The notes under the pieces were generated by a model, which was given only the letters and a program-made list of their open reading frames with translations, was not told the DNA's origin and did no database searches. The position numbers were made by a program, and so were the translations under genes. Shown here one piece after another: positions 8,332 to 18,719 of a stretch of DNA of 64,000 bases. Each line of letters begins with the position of its first letter. The first letter of the stretch is position 1. Source of the DNA: Chryseobacterium sp. c4a (GTDB lineage Bacteria > Bacteroidota > Bacteroidia > Flavobacteriales > Weeksellaceae); contig NZ_WXVU01000014.1 of NCBI RefSeq assembly GCF_009900745.1, positions 1 through 64,000 on the forward strand. The letters run 5' to 3'.

Positions 8332-9360
8332 ATGATTTATCTTGTAACAGGCGGTAGCGGCTTTATTGGTTCCCATTTAATTGAACAATTATTAAGAAAT
8401 GGACATTCTGTCATAAACGTTGACAATTTTGATGATTTTTACAGCTATCAGATAAAAATTAAAAATACTTTAGAGTCTATTGATACAATTTCGGATTTTG
8501 AATTCTCTGATAAAGAGAGTGATATTCAACATCTGGTTTCTCTCTCTCATTCTGATCAATATTCCCTTTACTATCAGGATATCAGAGATAAAGAGGGGCT
8601 TGAAGAAATTTTCAAAAAACACTCCATCGATATGGTTATCCATTTGGCTGCATTAGCTGGTGTTCGTCCTTCTATTGAAAGGCCATTGGAGTATGAAGAA
8701 GTAAATGTTCGCGGAACAATGAACCTTTGGGAGTTGTGTAAAGATTTCAATATTAAAAAGTTCATTTGCGCCTCTTCATCAAGCGTTTATGGAAATAATG
8801 AAAAAGTTCCTTTTGCAGAAACTGATAATGTAGACAACCCTATTTCACCTTATGCAGCAACAAAAAAATGCGGAGAAATTCTAGGACACGTATACCACAA
8901 TCTTTACCATATTGATATGATTCAATTAAGGTTCTTCACCGTATATGGCCCAAGACAGCGTCCTGATCTTGCCATCCATAAGTTTACAAAGCTTATTTCA
9001 GAGGGTGTAGAAATTCCTTTTTATGGAGATGGCACAACTGCCAGAGATTATACGTATATTGATGACATCATTGATGGAATAATCAAGTCTATTTCTTACC
9101 TGGAAAATAATTCCAAAGTGTATGAAATCCTTAATTTAGGGGAAAATCAGGTAGTCACTTTAACAGAGATGGTAGCCACCATAGAAGATGCCCTGAAAAT
9201 GACAGCCGAGAGAAAAATTCTGCCAATGCAGCCTGGAGATGTCACAAAAACGAATGCCGATATTACCAAAGCAAAGACTTTAATAGGGTATAAACCTGAC
9301 ACAGACTTCCAAAATGGCATAAAAAAATTTGTGGAATGGTTTTTGAGAAAACGACAATAG
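8332..9360 (+). CDS. NAD-dependent sugar-nucleotide epimerase (UDP-glucuronate 4-epimerase-like)
   Basis: The 342-residue extended SDR protein carries the Rossmann motif TGGSGFIGSH (residues 6-15), SSSSVYG, the catalytic Tyr174-x3-Lys178 (YAATKK) and RFFTVYGPRQRPD. Its C-terminal KTNADITKAKTLIGYKP is typical of UDP-glucuronate 4-epimerases and close relatives. It would interconvert UDP-sugars for surface polysaccharide in the cytoplasm. No glycosyltransferase or polysaccharide cluster is adjacent; it stands alone with its own promoter. The exact sugar is inferred from family resemblance only. Confidence 0.82.
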   Translation: MIYLVTGGSGFIGSHLIEQLLRNGHSVINVDNFDDFYSYQIKIKNTLESIDTISDFEFSDKESDIQHLVSLSHSDQYSLYYQDIRDKEGLEEIFKKHSIDMVIHLAALAGVRPSIERPLEYEEVNVRGTMNLWELCKDFNIKKFICASSSSVYGNNEKVPFAETDNVDNPISPYAATKKCGEILGHVYHNLYHIDMIQLRFFTVYGPRQRPDLAIHKFTKLISEGVEIPFYGDGTTARDYTYIDDIIDGIIKSISYLENNSKVYEILNLGENQVVTLTEMVATIEDALKMTAERKILPMQPGDVTKTNADITKAKTLIGYKPDTDFQNGIKKFVEWFLRKRQ

Positions 9361-9470
9361 TAAATTGCTGACACGGCTGCCATGCAGTTGATGACAGACA
9401 TTTACAAGAAAATATTATAAAAAGAATTGAAAATCAAGTATAAAAAAGTTTATTATACAACCTATTTTTA

Positions 9471-9478
9471 TACTTTTG
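9471..9478 (+). promoter_or_regulatory. -7 promoter element TACTTTTG for the DUF2795 gene
   Basis: This is an exact TAnnTTTG match, 17 bases before the ATG at 9496. Confidence 0.5.
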
Positions 9479-9495
9479 CAAAAAATTAGAAAATT

Positions 9496-9717
9496 ATGTA
9501 CTGGACATTAGAATTAGCTTCATATCTAAGTGACGCACCTTGGCCAATGACAAAAGCAGAGCTTATTGACTACGCAATCAGAACTGGTGCACCTATGGAA
9601 GTAGTTGAAAACCTTCAGGCCATTGAGGATGAAGGAGAAATTTATGAATCTATCGAGGAGGTTTGGAGCGATTATCCAACAGACGAAGATTTCCTTTGGA
9701 ACGAGGACGAATATTAA
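9496..9717 (+). CDS. DUF2795 small acidic protein
   Basis: The 73-residue protein reads MYWTLELASYLSDAPWPMTK, with TKAELIDYAIRTGAP and VVENLQAIEDEGE. This is the DUF2795 pattern in which a short helix-turn-helix-like unit is followed by an acidic tail (here SDYPTDEDFLWNEDEY). The function is unknown. It sits just upstream of secA but has its own promoter and a plausible terminator, so it need not be co-transcribed with secA. Confidence 0.8.
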   Translation: MYWTLELASYLSDAPWPMTKAELIDYAIRTGAPMEVVENLQAIEDEGEIYESIEEVWSDYPTDEDFLWNEDEY

Positions 9718-9726
9718 TAAAGCGAT

Positions 9727-9757
9727 AAGCTTTAGGCTACAAGCTTAGAGCTTTTTT
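9727..9757 (+). terminator. Weak terminator after the DUF2795 gene
   Basis: A 6-bp stem (9727-9732 with 9741-9746) with a short extension is followed by six T residues. The stem is short, so confidence is limited. Confidence 0.4.
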
Positions 9758-9802
9758 GCCCTTTTTTATATATTAACTTACACGATAAGCGTGTCATTAA
9801 AA

Positions 9803-9838
9803 CGCTTAAAGCATCTTGCATTAAGCATAAAGCAAAAA
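9803..9838. repeat. Heptad-periodic spacer upstream of secA
   Basis: The dinucleotide GC falls at 9804, 9811, 9818, 9825 and 9832, exactly every 7 bases, inside words such as aaGCATC and aaGCATA. The same periodic construction recurs on both sides of murD. Confidence 0.6.
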
Positions 9839-9842
9839 ATTT

Positions 9843-12800
9843 ATGAGTTTTTTAAACAAAGTTCTTAAAGGGTTTTTGGGAGACAAAAAAGCGCAGGACC
9901 TAAAAGAAGTAAAAAAAGTTGTAACAAAAATCAAGGCTGTAGAACCTAACATCCAACAATTGTCGGATGATGGACTGAGACAAAAAACTGCTGAGTTTAA
10001 AGCAAATATTAAAGATGCTACCAGCAAGATCACAGCTCAAATAGAACAGATTAAAGAGCAGATAAAAAATTCAACAAACGTTGATGAGAAAGAAGCTCTT
10101 TTCTCAAAAATTGAGTCTTTAAAGAAAGAATCATACGAAATTGAAGAAAAAGTTCTAGTTCAGGTTCTTCCGGAAGCTTTTGCATTGATCAAAGAGACCG
10201 CAAGAAGATGGGCTCAGAATGGAGAAATCCGTGTAACAGCAAGTGACTGGGATAGAGAACTGGCTGCTGCAGGGAAGGATTTCGTTTCGATCCAAGGAGA
10301 CCAAGCTGTTTGGAAAAACTCATGGGACGCTGCCGGAACTCCTGTAGTTTGGGATATGGTCCATTATGATGTTCAGTTTATCGGAGGTATTATTCTTCAT
10401 AGTGGTAAAATTGCCGAAATGGCAACCGGTGAAGGTAAAACTTTAGTAGGAACATTACCTATTTACTTAAATTCACTTCCGGAAAGAGGGGTTCACGTTG
10501 TAACGGTGAACGACTATCTTGCGAAAAGAGACTCGGCTTGGATGGGTCCATTGTATCAGTTCCACGGAATGTCTATCGATTGTATCGATAACCACCAACC
10601 GAACTCAGACGGAAGAAGAAAAGCATACAACTCAGATATTACTTACGGAACGAATAACGAATTCGGTTTCGATTATCTAAGAGACAACATGGTAACTTCA
10701 CCTTCAGAATTGGTGCAAAGAGAATTGAACTTTGCGATCGTGGATGAGGTGGATTCAGTATTGGTAGATGATGCAAGAACACCATTGATTATTTCAGGTC
10801 CGGTTCCTCAGGGAGACAGACAGGAATTTGACGTTCTTAAACCTTCTATCGACAGAATCGTTGAAGTTCAGAAAAAAACAGTTTCTGCCATTTTCAATGA
10901 AGCGAAAAAACTAATCGCAGCAGGAAACACTAAAGAAGGAGGATTCAAATTGCTTCAGGCATACAGAGGTCTTCCTAAAAACAGACAATTAATCAAATTC
11001 TTATCGGAAAGCGGAAACAGAGCATTGCTTCAGAAAGTTGAGGCTCAATACATGCAAGACAACAACCGTGATATGCCGATCGTAGATAAAGATCTTTACT
11101 TCGTAATCGAGGAGAAAAATAATCAGGTAGACCTTACAGACAAAGGTGTTGAATACATGTCTCAGGGGAACTCTGATGCCAATTTCTTCGTACTTCCTGA
11201 TATTGGAACTGAGATTGCCGAAGTAGAAGCTAAAAACCTTTCTAAAGAGGAAGAGTTTGAAGCAAAAGAAAGACTTTTTGCTGATTTTGCTGAAAAATCT
11301 GAAAGAGTTCACACGATGAGCCAGCTATTGAAAGCCTACACATTATTTGAAAAAGATGATGAGTATGTAGTTATTGATGGTGAAGTAAAAATCGTTGATG
11401 AGCAGACAGGTCGTATCATGGAAGGAAGACGTTATTCTGACGGTCTTCACCAGGCGATCGAAGCGAAGGAAAATGTAAAAATTGAGGCTGCTACTCAAAC
11501 TTTTGCAACCATTACGCTTCAGAACTATTTCCGTATGTACAACAAGCTTGCGGGGATGACTGGTACTGCTGAAACAGAGGCCGGTGAGCTTTGGGAAATC
11601 TACAAATTAGATGTTGTAGTAATTCCAACCAACCGTCCTATCTTAAGACATGACAGACAAGATTTAGTTTTCAAAACTAACAGAGAAAAATATAACGCTG
11701 TAATTGAAGAAATTGAAAGATTAACAGCAGAAAAGAGACCTGTACTTGTAGGTACAACTTCTGTTGAGATTTCTCAGTTGCTTTCAAAAGCGCTTCAATT
11801 AAGAAAGATTCCACACCAGGTATTGAACGCGAAGCTTCACAAAAAAGAAGCAGAAATTGTTGCAGGAGCTGGGCAACCAGGAGTTGTAACGATTGCAACA
11901 AACATGGCAGGACGTGGTACCGACATTAAGCTTTCGAAAGAAGTAAAAGATGCTGGAGGTTTAGCTATTATTGGTACTGAAAGACACGATTCTAGACGTG
12001 TTGACAGACAGCTAAGAGGTAGAGCTGGTCGTCAGGGAGATCCGGGAAGTTCTCAGTTCTATGTGTCTCTTGAAGATAACTTAATGCGTTTATTCGGTTC
12101 TGAAAGAATCGCTAAGATGATGGACAGAATGGGTCATAAAGAGGGTGAAGTTATTCAGCACTCTATGATCAGTAAGTCTATTGAAAGAGCTCAGAAAAAA
12201 GTAGAAGAGAACAACTTCGGAACAAGAAAGAGACTTCTTGAGTATGATGACGTAATGAACAAACAACGTGACGTAATCTACAAGAGAAGAAAGAATGCTC
12301 TATTCGGAGATCACTTGAAATATGACATCACGAATATGATTTTCGATGTTGCTAATTCTATCGTTGCGAAAGGAAAAGCTACAGGAAACTTTAAAGATTT
12401 CGAATTTGATATCATTAAAACATTTACAATGGAATCTCCGGTTTCACAAAATGATTTTAATAATAAAAACATTCAGGATCTTACGAATATCTTATTCAAA
12501 GCTGCTCAGGAAGATTATCAGATGAAATTGAACCTATTGAAGGAAAAATCATTCCCAATCATTGAGAATGTATACCAAAACCAAGGTTCAATGTTTAAAA
12601 TGATTCAGGTTCCTTTCACAGACGGACATAAAACGATGACTATTGTGGCTGACCTTAAGGAAGCTTATGATACTCAGTGTGAAAGCTTAATCAACGATTT
12701 TGAAAAGAATATCACTTTATCTATCATTGATGAAAACTGGAAGCTTCACCTTCGTGAAATGGACGACTTAAGAAGATCTTCTCAAGGAGCTGTTTATGAG

Positions 12801-12917
12801 CAGAAAGATCCACTTGTAATCTACAAACAGGAATCTTTCCACTTATTCAGTGAAATGATCGAGAAATTGAACAAAGAGATTATTTCTTTCTTATACAAAG
12901 GAGAAATTCCTGCATAA
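9843..12917 (+). CDS. secA: Preprotein translocase ATPase SecA
   Basis: SecA is the motor that pushes preproteins through SecYEG. The 1024-residue protein shows the Walker A segment MATGEGKTL (GEGKT at about residues 196-200), the [16 protein letters not shown] helicase motif, [12 protein letters not shown], and the [25 protein letters not shown] block. An extra coiled-coil segment near residues 65-100 is usual in Bacteroidota. The chain ends at ...[10 protein letters not shown] and lacks the C-terminal CxCxSGKKYK zinc tail that many SecA proteins use for SecB and lipid contact. The start at 9843 follows a heptad-repeat spacer. Confidence 0.97.
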   Translation: MSFLNKVLKGFLGDKKAQDLKEVKKVVTKIKAVEPNIQQLSDDGLRQKTAEFKANIKDATSKITAQIEQIKEQIKNSTNVDEKEALFSKIESLKKESYEIEEKVLVQVLPEAFALIKETARRWAQNGEIRVTASDWDRELAAAGKDFVSIQGDQAVWKNSWDAAGTPVVWDMVHYDVQFIGGIILHSGKIAEMATGEGKTLVGTLPIYLNSLPERGVHVVTVNDYLAKRDSAWMGPLYQFHGMSIDCIDNHQPNSDGRRKAYNSDITYGTNNEFGFDYLRDNMVTSPSELVQRELNFAIVDEVDSVLVDDARTPLIISGPVPQGDRQEFDVLKPSIDRIVEVQKKTVSAIFNEAKKLIAAGNTKEGGFKLLQAYRGLPKNRQLIKFLSESGNRALLQKVEAQYMQDNNRDMPIVDKDLYFVIEEKNNQVDLTDKGVEYMSQGNSDANFFVLPDIGTEIAEVEAKNLSKEEEFEAKERLFADFAEKSERVHTMSQLLKAYTLFEKDDEYVVIDGEVKIVDEQTGRIMEGRRYSDGLHQAIEAKENVKIEAATQTFATITLQNYFRMYNKLAGMTGTAETEAGELWEIYKLDVVVIPTNRPILRHDRQDLVFKTNREKYNAVIEEIERLTAEKRPVLVGTTSVEISQLLSKALQLRKIPHQVLNAKLHKKEAEIVAGAGQPGVVTIATNMAGRGTDIKLSKEVKDAGGLAIIGTERHDSRRVDRQLRGRAGRQGDPGSSQFYVSLEDNLMRLFGSERIAKMMDRMGHKEGEVIQHSMISKSIERAQKKVEENNFGTRKRLLEYDDVMNKQRDVIYKRRKNALFGDHLKYDITNMIFDVANSIVAKGKATGNFKDFEFDIIKTFTMESPVSQNDFNNKNIQDLTNILFKAAQEDYQMKLNLLKEKSFPIIENVYQNQGSMFKMIQVPFTDGHKTMTIVADLKEAYDTQCESLINDFEKNITLSIIDENWKLHLREMDDLRRSSQGAVYEQKDPLVIYKQESFHLFSEMIEKLNKEIISFLYKGEIPA

Positions 12918-12939
12918 GAAATCATTAATGATATTATAA

Positions 12940-12976
12940 AAAAACCGCTCTGGCATTGACCTGAGCGGTTTTTTGT
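12940..12976 (+). terminator. secA terminator
   Basis: An 11-bp perfect stem (12940-12950 with 12963-12973) is followed by a T run. Confidence 0.85.
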
Positions 12977-13016
12977 TATTAATTGTATAATAATTTTATG
13001 ACAAATATCAATATTA

Positions 13017-13051
13017 TTGTTTATTTAGAATAGTTAAAAACAATATATTTG
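13017..13051 (+). promoter_or_regulatory. Promoter of the iron-uptake block
   Basis: TTG (13017-13019) and TATATTTG (13044-13051) are 24 bases apart, slightly long for the class. The ATG follows 17 bases later. No clear Fur box could be identified by eye. Confidence 0.5.
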
Positions 13052-13068
13052 CATAAAATTTGACTTTC

Positions 13069-15258
13069 ATGAAAAATGTACTGATTTGTGCTTCTGCACT
13101 GGGAACAATGCTGGTTTCTGCCCAAAAAAAAGATTCATTAACCACAAAAAGCATTGACGAAGTAGTTATCAGTACATATGTAAAGAAAGACAGCGATTAC
13201 TCCAACAAAATGCCTTTAAAAGCCATAGAAGATCCACAAGTTTATTCTTCTATTGGCAAAGGAGTCTTAGAAAATCAATTATTATTCACCGTAGATGATG
13301 CTTTCAGAAACGTAGCTGGAGCGCAGAAAATGTGGAGTGCAACCAACAGAGCAGGAGATGGTGGAATTTTCCTTAATTTAAGAGGATTTGTAGCCGGAAA
13401 TTCTATAAGAAACGGAATGGTAGCCCCAATTACCACTTCAATGGATGCAATTAATATCGAAAGAATTGAAATTCTAAAAGGCCCTTCTGCAACCCTATTC
13501 GGAAGTAATGTAACTTCTTATGGAGGAGTGGTCAACAGAATCACTAAAAAACCATATGAAACATTTGGGGGAGCTGTATCTTTAGCGGGCGGAAGCTATA
13601 ATTATTACAGAGTACAGGCAGATGTAAATGCCCCTGTTACCAATGACAAAAAATTATTGTTTAGGTTAAATACAGCCTATACCAATCAGGGAACATTCCA
13701 GAAAACCAATGCTAAAAATTCTTTTTATGCATTTACTCCTTCCCTTACCTATCGTCCTACAGAAAACCTAGAGATTAATGCAGAATTAGAAATGTTTGAA
13801 ACCAATGCCTATCCAGAACCGGCATTTTTCTTCTATTCATCAACTGCAGCTCTTGGAGCAGATAACATGAATAAAATGAAGGATCTTGGTTACGATTACA
13901 AACAGACTTATGCTGGTGATGGTCTTAAAACAACGGCCAAAGCAAGGAATTTTTTCGGACAGGTTAATTATAAAATAAACGATTTTATTAAATCATCAAC
14001 AAATGTAAGTACTTCATATTCTTATTCTGATGGTTTCAATCCATACTATTACTTTTCACCCAACCCAACCAATCCATCAGAAATTGGGGTTTCAAGAGCT
14101 GACCAGTCTACCAAGGACAGCAAAAGAACTTATTTCCAGTTACAACAGAATTTCAATGCTGATTTTAAAATCGGAAATGTAAGAAACAGAACAGTTGCAG
14201 GATTCGATTATATGAGGATGAATGATAATCAGTTCTTCATGTTCACTGATTTTGACTGGGTTCCATTTAATGCTGCCAATTATGCTAACATGAACGGTGA
14301 AACTTTGGCTGCAAAGTATAAAAGTTTGCAAAGTGATCCGAACTTTGACCGCAATAACACCTATATAAGCACAGGAAAAAAAGATGTCTACAGCGGATAT
14401 ATTTCCAATGTTATTACCCCTGTAACAGGCCTTAATATCCTTACCTCTTTACGATACGAGAGTGTTGATTTTAAAGGTGGACAAACCGGACAAAATCCAA
14501 CTCCTGCCTATACTCAGGGGGCCTGGTCTCCCAAATTAGGAATTGTGTATCAGATTATTCAGGATAAAGTATCTGTTTTCGGAAATTATCAAAATAGTTT
14601 CACAAGCAATGGATACTATATTTCAGATGCAAATTCTAATGTAACGCTTTCCGATCCTGAAAGAGCTAATCAATTTGAGGGAGGTTTCAAAGCAAGCCTT
14701 GTCAAAGGAAGAATTAGCACAACATTAAGTTATTATAATATCAAAGTAAAGAATACTCTTCTTAATGTTGGGTATACGGCCCAGGGAAGAGCCATTCAAA
14801 GACAGGCTGGTTCTTTAACAAGCCACGGTGTTGAATTGGAAGCAAATGCTTACTTAATCAAAGGATTCTCTGTAATTGCCGGAGTAAGCTATAATGATAT
14901 GAAATACACTGAAGCTGATGAAACGGTTATGGGAAGAAGACCTGCAACAGCTTCATCTCCATGGTTGGTTAACTTTAATGCAAGCTATCAATTCCTGGAT
15001 GGAAACTTAAAAGGTTTAGGATTCGGTGTTGGAGGAAATTATGCCAGTGATAACAAAATCGTTAATTCCACAACAATGGGGACATTTATCCTTCCAAAAT
15101 ATCTTGTTATGAATGCCAATGTATTCTATGATACGGCAAAATTCAGAATCGGAGTAAAAGTAGACAACTTCACCAATGAATATTACTGGAACGGATATAC
15201 TACTGCCAATGCACAGCCACTTGCTAATGTCGTAGGAAGCTTTACTTATAAATTCTAA
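13069..15258 (+). CDS. TonB-dependent siderophore receptor 1
   Basis: The 729-residue outer-membrane receptor starts at the ATG at 13069; a TTG nine bases earlier is less likely because the signal peptide begins cleanly with MKNVLICASALGTMLVSAQ. A TonB-box-like IDEVVIST follows. The plug carries GIFLNLRGFVAGNSIRNG and IERIEILKGPSATLFGS, and the chain ends in a typical barrel terminus (GSFTYKF). The family imports ferric siderophores using TonB energy. It is the first of three receptors in the block. The substrate cannot be read from sequence. Confidence 0.9.
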   Translation: MKNVLICASALGTMLVSAQKKDSLTTKSIDEVVISTYVKKDSDYSNKMPLKAIEDPQVYSSIGKGVLENQLLFTVDDAFRNVAGAQKMWSATNRAGDGGIFLNLRGFVAGNSIRNGMVAPITTSMDAINIERIEILKGPSATLFGSNVTSYGGVVNRITKKPYETFGGAVSLAGGSYNYYRVQADVNAPVTNDKKLLFRLNTAYTNQGTFQKTNAKNSFYAFTPSLTYRPTENLEINAELEMFETNAYPEPAFFFYSSTAALGADNMNKMKDLGYDYKQTYAGDGLKTTAKARNFFGQVNYKINDFIKSSTNVSTSYSYSDGFNPYYYFSPNPTNPSEIGVSRADQSTKDSKRTYFQLQQNFNADFKIGNVRNRTVAGFDYMRMNDNQFFMFTDFDWVPFNAANYANMNGETLAAKYKSLQSDPNFDRNNTYISTGKKDVYSGYISNVITPVTGLNILTSLRYESVDFKGGQTGQNPTPAYTQGAWSPKLGIVYQIIQDKVSVFGNYQNSFTSNGYYISDANSNVTLSDPERANQFEGGFKASLVKGRISTTLSYYNIKVKNTLLNVGYTAQGRAIQRQAGSLTSHGVELEANAYLIKGFSVIAGVSYNDMKYTEADETVMGRRPATASSPWLVNFNASYQFLDGNLKGLGFGVGGNYASDNKIVNSTTMGTFILPKYLVMNANVFYDTAKFRIGVKVDNFTNEYYWNGYTTANAQPLANVVGSFTYKF

Positions 15259-15291
15259 ACTGTTACAATAAATTACTACCCCTTATAAACA

Positions 15292-17478
15292 ATGAAAAAA
15301 CTGACGATAGGAGCAGCATTATTAACTTCCATGTTAACATTTGCTCAGGAAAAAAAAGACACCATCAAATCCAATAATATTGAAGAAGTAGTTGTTAACG
15401 GAAGGTATTATCAGAAATACAAACTGAACGAAGTCTCAGGTTCATTAAGAATCCAGACTCCTATTCTTGAACTTCCCCAGAATGTACAATCGGTAAGCTC
15501 TCAGGTTTTGTCGGATCAACTTACCCTAAACATGTCTGAAGGAATTGTCCGAAACGTAAGTGGGGCAAGAAAAGTAGAACACTGGGATAATGTATATTCT
15601 AATGTTTATATGAGAGGAGCGAGTATTGCCACTTTCATGAACGGAATGAATGTGTCTTCCACATGGGGCCCGATCAATCCTGATGCCTCTATTATAGACA
15701 GAATAGAGTTTGTAAAAGGCCCTGCCGGATTTATGGGTTCTATGGGAGATCCTGCGGGATTCTATAATGTTGTTACTAAAAAACCAACAGGAAAATTCGC
15801 CAATAGTGTACGTTTCACTACAGGAAGCTACAATCTTTTCAGAGGTGAAGCAGACCTGGATGGAGTTCTTGTGAAAAACGGAGTTTTAGATTACAGAATT
15901 AACCTAATGGGTAGTTCGAATAAATCATGGGTGGAAAATGATAAAACAAGCAAAATTATTGTTGCTCCCTCTATTACTTTCAGACCTACAAAGACGACTA
16001 CCTTTACAGCACAGTACAATTATCAGTATTTAAAATTCAATCAGCCCGGAGCTTATCTGATGTCTAATGACGGATATGCTTCACTAAATGTACATACCAA
16101 CTTTAATGATCCCAACTTCAAACAAACCGAAGTAAAAGATCAGAGTTTATTCTTAAGCTTAGACCAGAAACTTTTCAAAGATTGGGTTTGGAGCACACAA
16201 TATGCTTATATGGACTTGAACTATGATGGAGGCTCATGGTGGGGATCCTTTGACCCCGCTAATAAAAATGTGTTAAACAGGACATTAAGCAACTGGCAGG
16301 CAATAGGAAAAAACCACATTTTTCAGACTTATGTAAGAGGTACACTTAATACAGGAAATATTGTTCATAAAATTATTGCAGGATTCGATTATGGAGACAG
16401 AAAATATCAGGCAGACTTTTCTTCCTATTCAAAAATTGTGGACGGTAAAGAAACCTTACAATTCCCCGTTGATATTTACAATGTAAACTATGGAGTAGAT
16501 CCTTCAAGACTACCTTCTTCTGATTTTTATACATTAAATACTTCTGCCCTTTTCTATAATGATCAAGGCGTAAAATATACTTCTTATTATGCTCAGGATC
16601 AGATTGAAATGTTTGATAATAAATTAAGATTAACATTAGCAGGAAGATATACAAGCGGTAAAACCTACTCTGGTTATCCCAATATTATCCCGGGAGTCAA
16701 AACCCCTATAGTAGAAGATAAAGCTGGTGAATTTACACCAAGAGTAGGAGTAAGTTATTCTATTAACGAAAACTTTTCCGCTTACGGGATTTATGATAAA
16801 ACCTTTGTGCCACAATCCGCAACAGGAATCAATAAAACATTGATTACAGACCCTTTCAAGGGACAAAACATTGAGTTTGGATTGAAGAAAGACTGGTTTG
16901 GAGGAAGATGGAATACAACCTTAGCGGTATATGAAATCAGAAGAAAAAATATTCTTGTAGGAGGAAATTCAAACGAAAACGGTGGAGTTCCTTTTCAGGT
17001 TGCGACTGGTGAACAAAGAGCTAGAGGTTTTGAAACCGATATCAAAGGGGAAATCATCAAGGGATTGAACATTATCATCAATTATGCTTATACAGATGCA
17101 AAGACCATCAAAGACTCAGATGTAACAAGAATTGGAATGCAGTCACCCGGAAATGCTAAAAATGTGCAAAATACCTGGGTAAACTATAGGTTTGGACATG
17201 GCCTTATGAAAGGTTTTGGAATTTCCGCAGGGTATCAATATCAAGGGGGAAGACAATCCTGGTACGGAGTAAATGCTAAAAAAGATCAAAGATTACCGGA
17301 TTATTTCGATACCAATTTCGGAGTTTCCTATGTTGCTAAGAAATTCGATGTCAATCTGATGCTGAATAATGTTCTTAACAAAAAACTTTATAGCGGCTAC
17401 AGAGGAGATGCAGGAGAATATGCATGGATCTACAATGCACCACGTAACTGGAGATTATCAATCGGATATAAATTCTAA
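15292..17478 (+). CDS. TonB-dependent siderophore receptor 2 (FhuA/FhuE-like plug)
   Basis: The 728-residue receptor has signal peptide MKKLTIGAALLTSMLTFAQ and TonB-box-like IEEVVVNGR. Its plug motifs are NVYMRGASIATFMNGM and IDRIEFVKGPAGFMGS...DPAGFYNVVTKKP. The barrel ends RNWRLSIGYKF. The plug pattern resembles ferric-hydroxamate-type receptors, a tentative reading. The gap to receptor 1 is 33 bases, so the two are probably co-transcribed. A terminator-like hairpin separates it from the PepSY gene downstream. Confidence 0.88.
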   Translation: MKKLTIGAALLTSMLTFAQEKKDTIKSNNIEEVVVNGRYYQKYKLNEVSGSLRIQTPILELPQNVQSVSSQVLSDQLTLNMSEGIVRNVSGARKVEHWDNVYSNVYMRGASIATFMNGMNVSSTWGPINPDASIIDRIEFVKGPAGFMGSMGDPAGFYNVVTKKPTGKFANSVRFTTGSYNLFRGEADLDGVLVKNGVLDYRINLMGSSNKSWVENDKTSKIIVAPSITFRPTKTTTFTAQYNYQYLKFNQPGAYLMSNDGYASLNVHTNFNDPNFKQTEVKDQSLFLSLDQKLFKDWVWSTQYAYMDLNYDGGSWWGSFDPANKNVLNRTLSNWQAIGKNHIFQTYVRGTLNTGNIVHKIIAGFDYGDRKYQADFSSYSKIVDGKETLQFPVDIYNVNYGVDPSRLPSSDFYTLNTSALFYNDQGVKYTSYYAQDQIEMFDNKLRLTLAGRYTSGKTYSGYPNIIPGVKTPIVEDKAGEFTPRVGVSYSINENFSAYGIYDKTFVPQSATGINKTLITDPFKGQNIEFGLKKDWFGGRWNTTLAVYEIRRKNILVGGNSNENGGVPFQVATGEQRARGFETDIKGEIIKGLNIIINYAYTDAKTIKDSDVTRIGMQSPGNAKNVQNTWVNYRFGHGLMKGFGISAGYQYQGGRQSWYGVNAKKDQRLPDYFDTNFGVSYVAKKFDVNLMLNNVLNKKLYSGYRGDAGEYAWIYNAPRNWRLSIGYKF

Positions 17479-17489
17479 AAATTAAAGGT

Positions 17490-17514
17490 TAACCCCTCGA
17501 GGGTTAGCTTTTTT
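17490..17514 (+). terminator. Terminator-like hairpin abutting the next start codon
   Basis: A 6-bp stem (17490-17495 with 17501-17506) and the run gctttttt end two bases before the ATG at 17517. It either ends the receptor transcript or attenuates the downstream PepSY gene. Confidence 0.55.
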
Positions 17515-17516
17515 CT

Positions 17517-18719
17517 ATGAAAAAAAAGCATCATCATAAAAAGAAAATTTCTCCAACGAAGAAATGGTCTGCCAAACTGCATTTGTGGTTTGGTTTATCT
17601 GTTGGTATCATTGTATTTATAGTCTCTCTTACAGGGACTTTGTACGTTTTTAAGGACGAAGTACAGAATATAATCCGCAAAGAAGCCATCTATGTAAAAA
17701 AGGAAGATCGTAGTAAAAAACCTCTATCTATTCATACACTTCGTGAGAAAGTAAACCTGGAGCTCAATGAAAAGTATCCGATAAATTCTGTTGAAGTATC
17801 ACTAGATAAAGGAAAATCTTACCGATTCTTATATTACGAAAAAAATAAGAAGGGCTGGAATTATTTCCAGGAAGTGCTTATCAATAAACAGGTCTATGTC
17901 AATCAATATACAGGGGAAATTCTTGCGGTCTACAACGAGAAGTACGATTTCTTCAATATTTTAAAATACATCCATTGGGGTCTTCTTCTCAACTCTGAGT
18001 GGGGAAAATATGTCGTAGGAATTCCAACTGTCCTTTTTATTTTTATGCTTATTACAGGAATCATTCTTTGGTGGCCTAAAAATAAAAATGCAAGAAAAGG
18101 ACGTTTCTGGTTCAGCTGGGAAAATGTAAAAACCTGGAAACGTAAAAACTACGACCTCCACAATGTATTGGGCTTTTATGCCTCGTTCATTGCTTTATTG
18201 ATGAGCATCACGGGGATCTATTTTGCATATCCTTATGTAAAAAACGCTTTCAATTATACTTTATCCGGTTCTCTGGAACTTCCCAAAGAAAAACAGATTA
18301 AATCTCCGGACTCATTGATGGCAAAAAGAACTGATATTTTTGATATCACCGCCCAGCAAGCCGAAAAATTGTATGCAGGATCATCCAGCTACAGAATTAG
18401 CTTCAACGGAAAAAATAAGAAAGGAAAGGAACTGAAGAATCTTCCCATCACCATCTATGGACAGGAAGGACAATTCAGTGAAAGAAGCATTCTGACCTTT
18501 GATAAATACTCTGGAAAACTACTAACCAACAAACCTCATCAACAACTGAGTAACGCCGAAAAATATGCCAATGCCAACTATGATATCCATACAGGATCTT
18601 GTTTTGGATTATTTGGAAAAATAATCTGGTTTATGGCCGGCCTTATATGCACCTCACTTCCTGTTACCGGCTTCTTGATCTGGTGGGGAAAAAGAAAGAA
18701 ACAAGGAAAGAAAATATAA
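17517..18719 (+). CDS. PepSY-TM protein, putative ferric-siderophore reductase 1
   Basis: The 400-residue inner-membrane protein has about four helices, with a periplasmic PepSY-type domain between the first and second. Conserved features are KWSAKLHLWFGL, IHWGLLLNSEWGKY, GIILWWPKN, NYDLHNVLGFYAS and NYDIHTGSCFGLFGKI. The histidines at helix ends are the type that ligate heme in FoxB-like siderophore reductases. The neighbouring receptors support a role in releasing iron from imported siderophore. The N-terminus is an unusual Lys/His run (MKKKHHHKKK). Its stop overlaps the next start as TAATG, indicating coupling to receptor 3. Confidence 0.85.
   Translation: MKKKHHHKKKISPTKKWSAKLHLWFGLSVGIIVFIVSLTGTLYVFKDEVQNIIRKEAIYVKKEDRSKKPLSIHTLREKVNLELNEKYPINSVEVSLDKGKSYRFLYYEKNKKGWNYFQEVLINKQVYVNQYTGEILAVYNEKYDFFNILKYIHWGLLLNSEWGKYVVGIPTVLFIFMLITGIILWWPKNKNARKGRFWFSWENVKTWKRKNYDLHNVLGFYASFIALLMSITGIYFAYPYVKNAFNYTLSGSLELPKEKQIKSPDSLMAKRTDIFDITAQQAEKLYAGSSSYRISFNGKNKKGKELKNLPITIYGQEGQFSERSILTFDKYSGKLLTNKPHQQLSNAEKYANANYDIHTGSCFGLFGKIIWFMAGLICTSLPVTGFLIWWGKRKKQGKKI

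Noticed and set aside
18599-18718. N-terminal extension of receptor 3
   Set aside because: The extension lies inside the PepSY coding sequence and would bury the signal peptide; the TAATG start gives a normal one.
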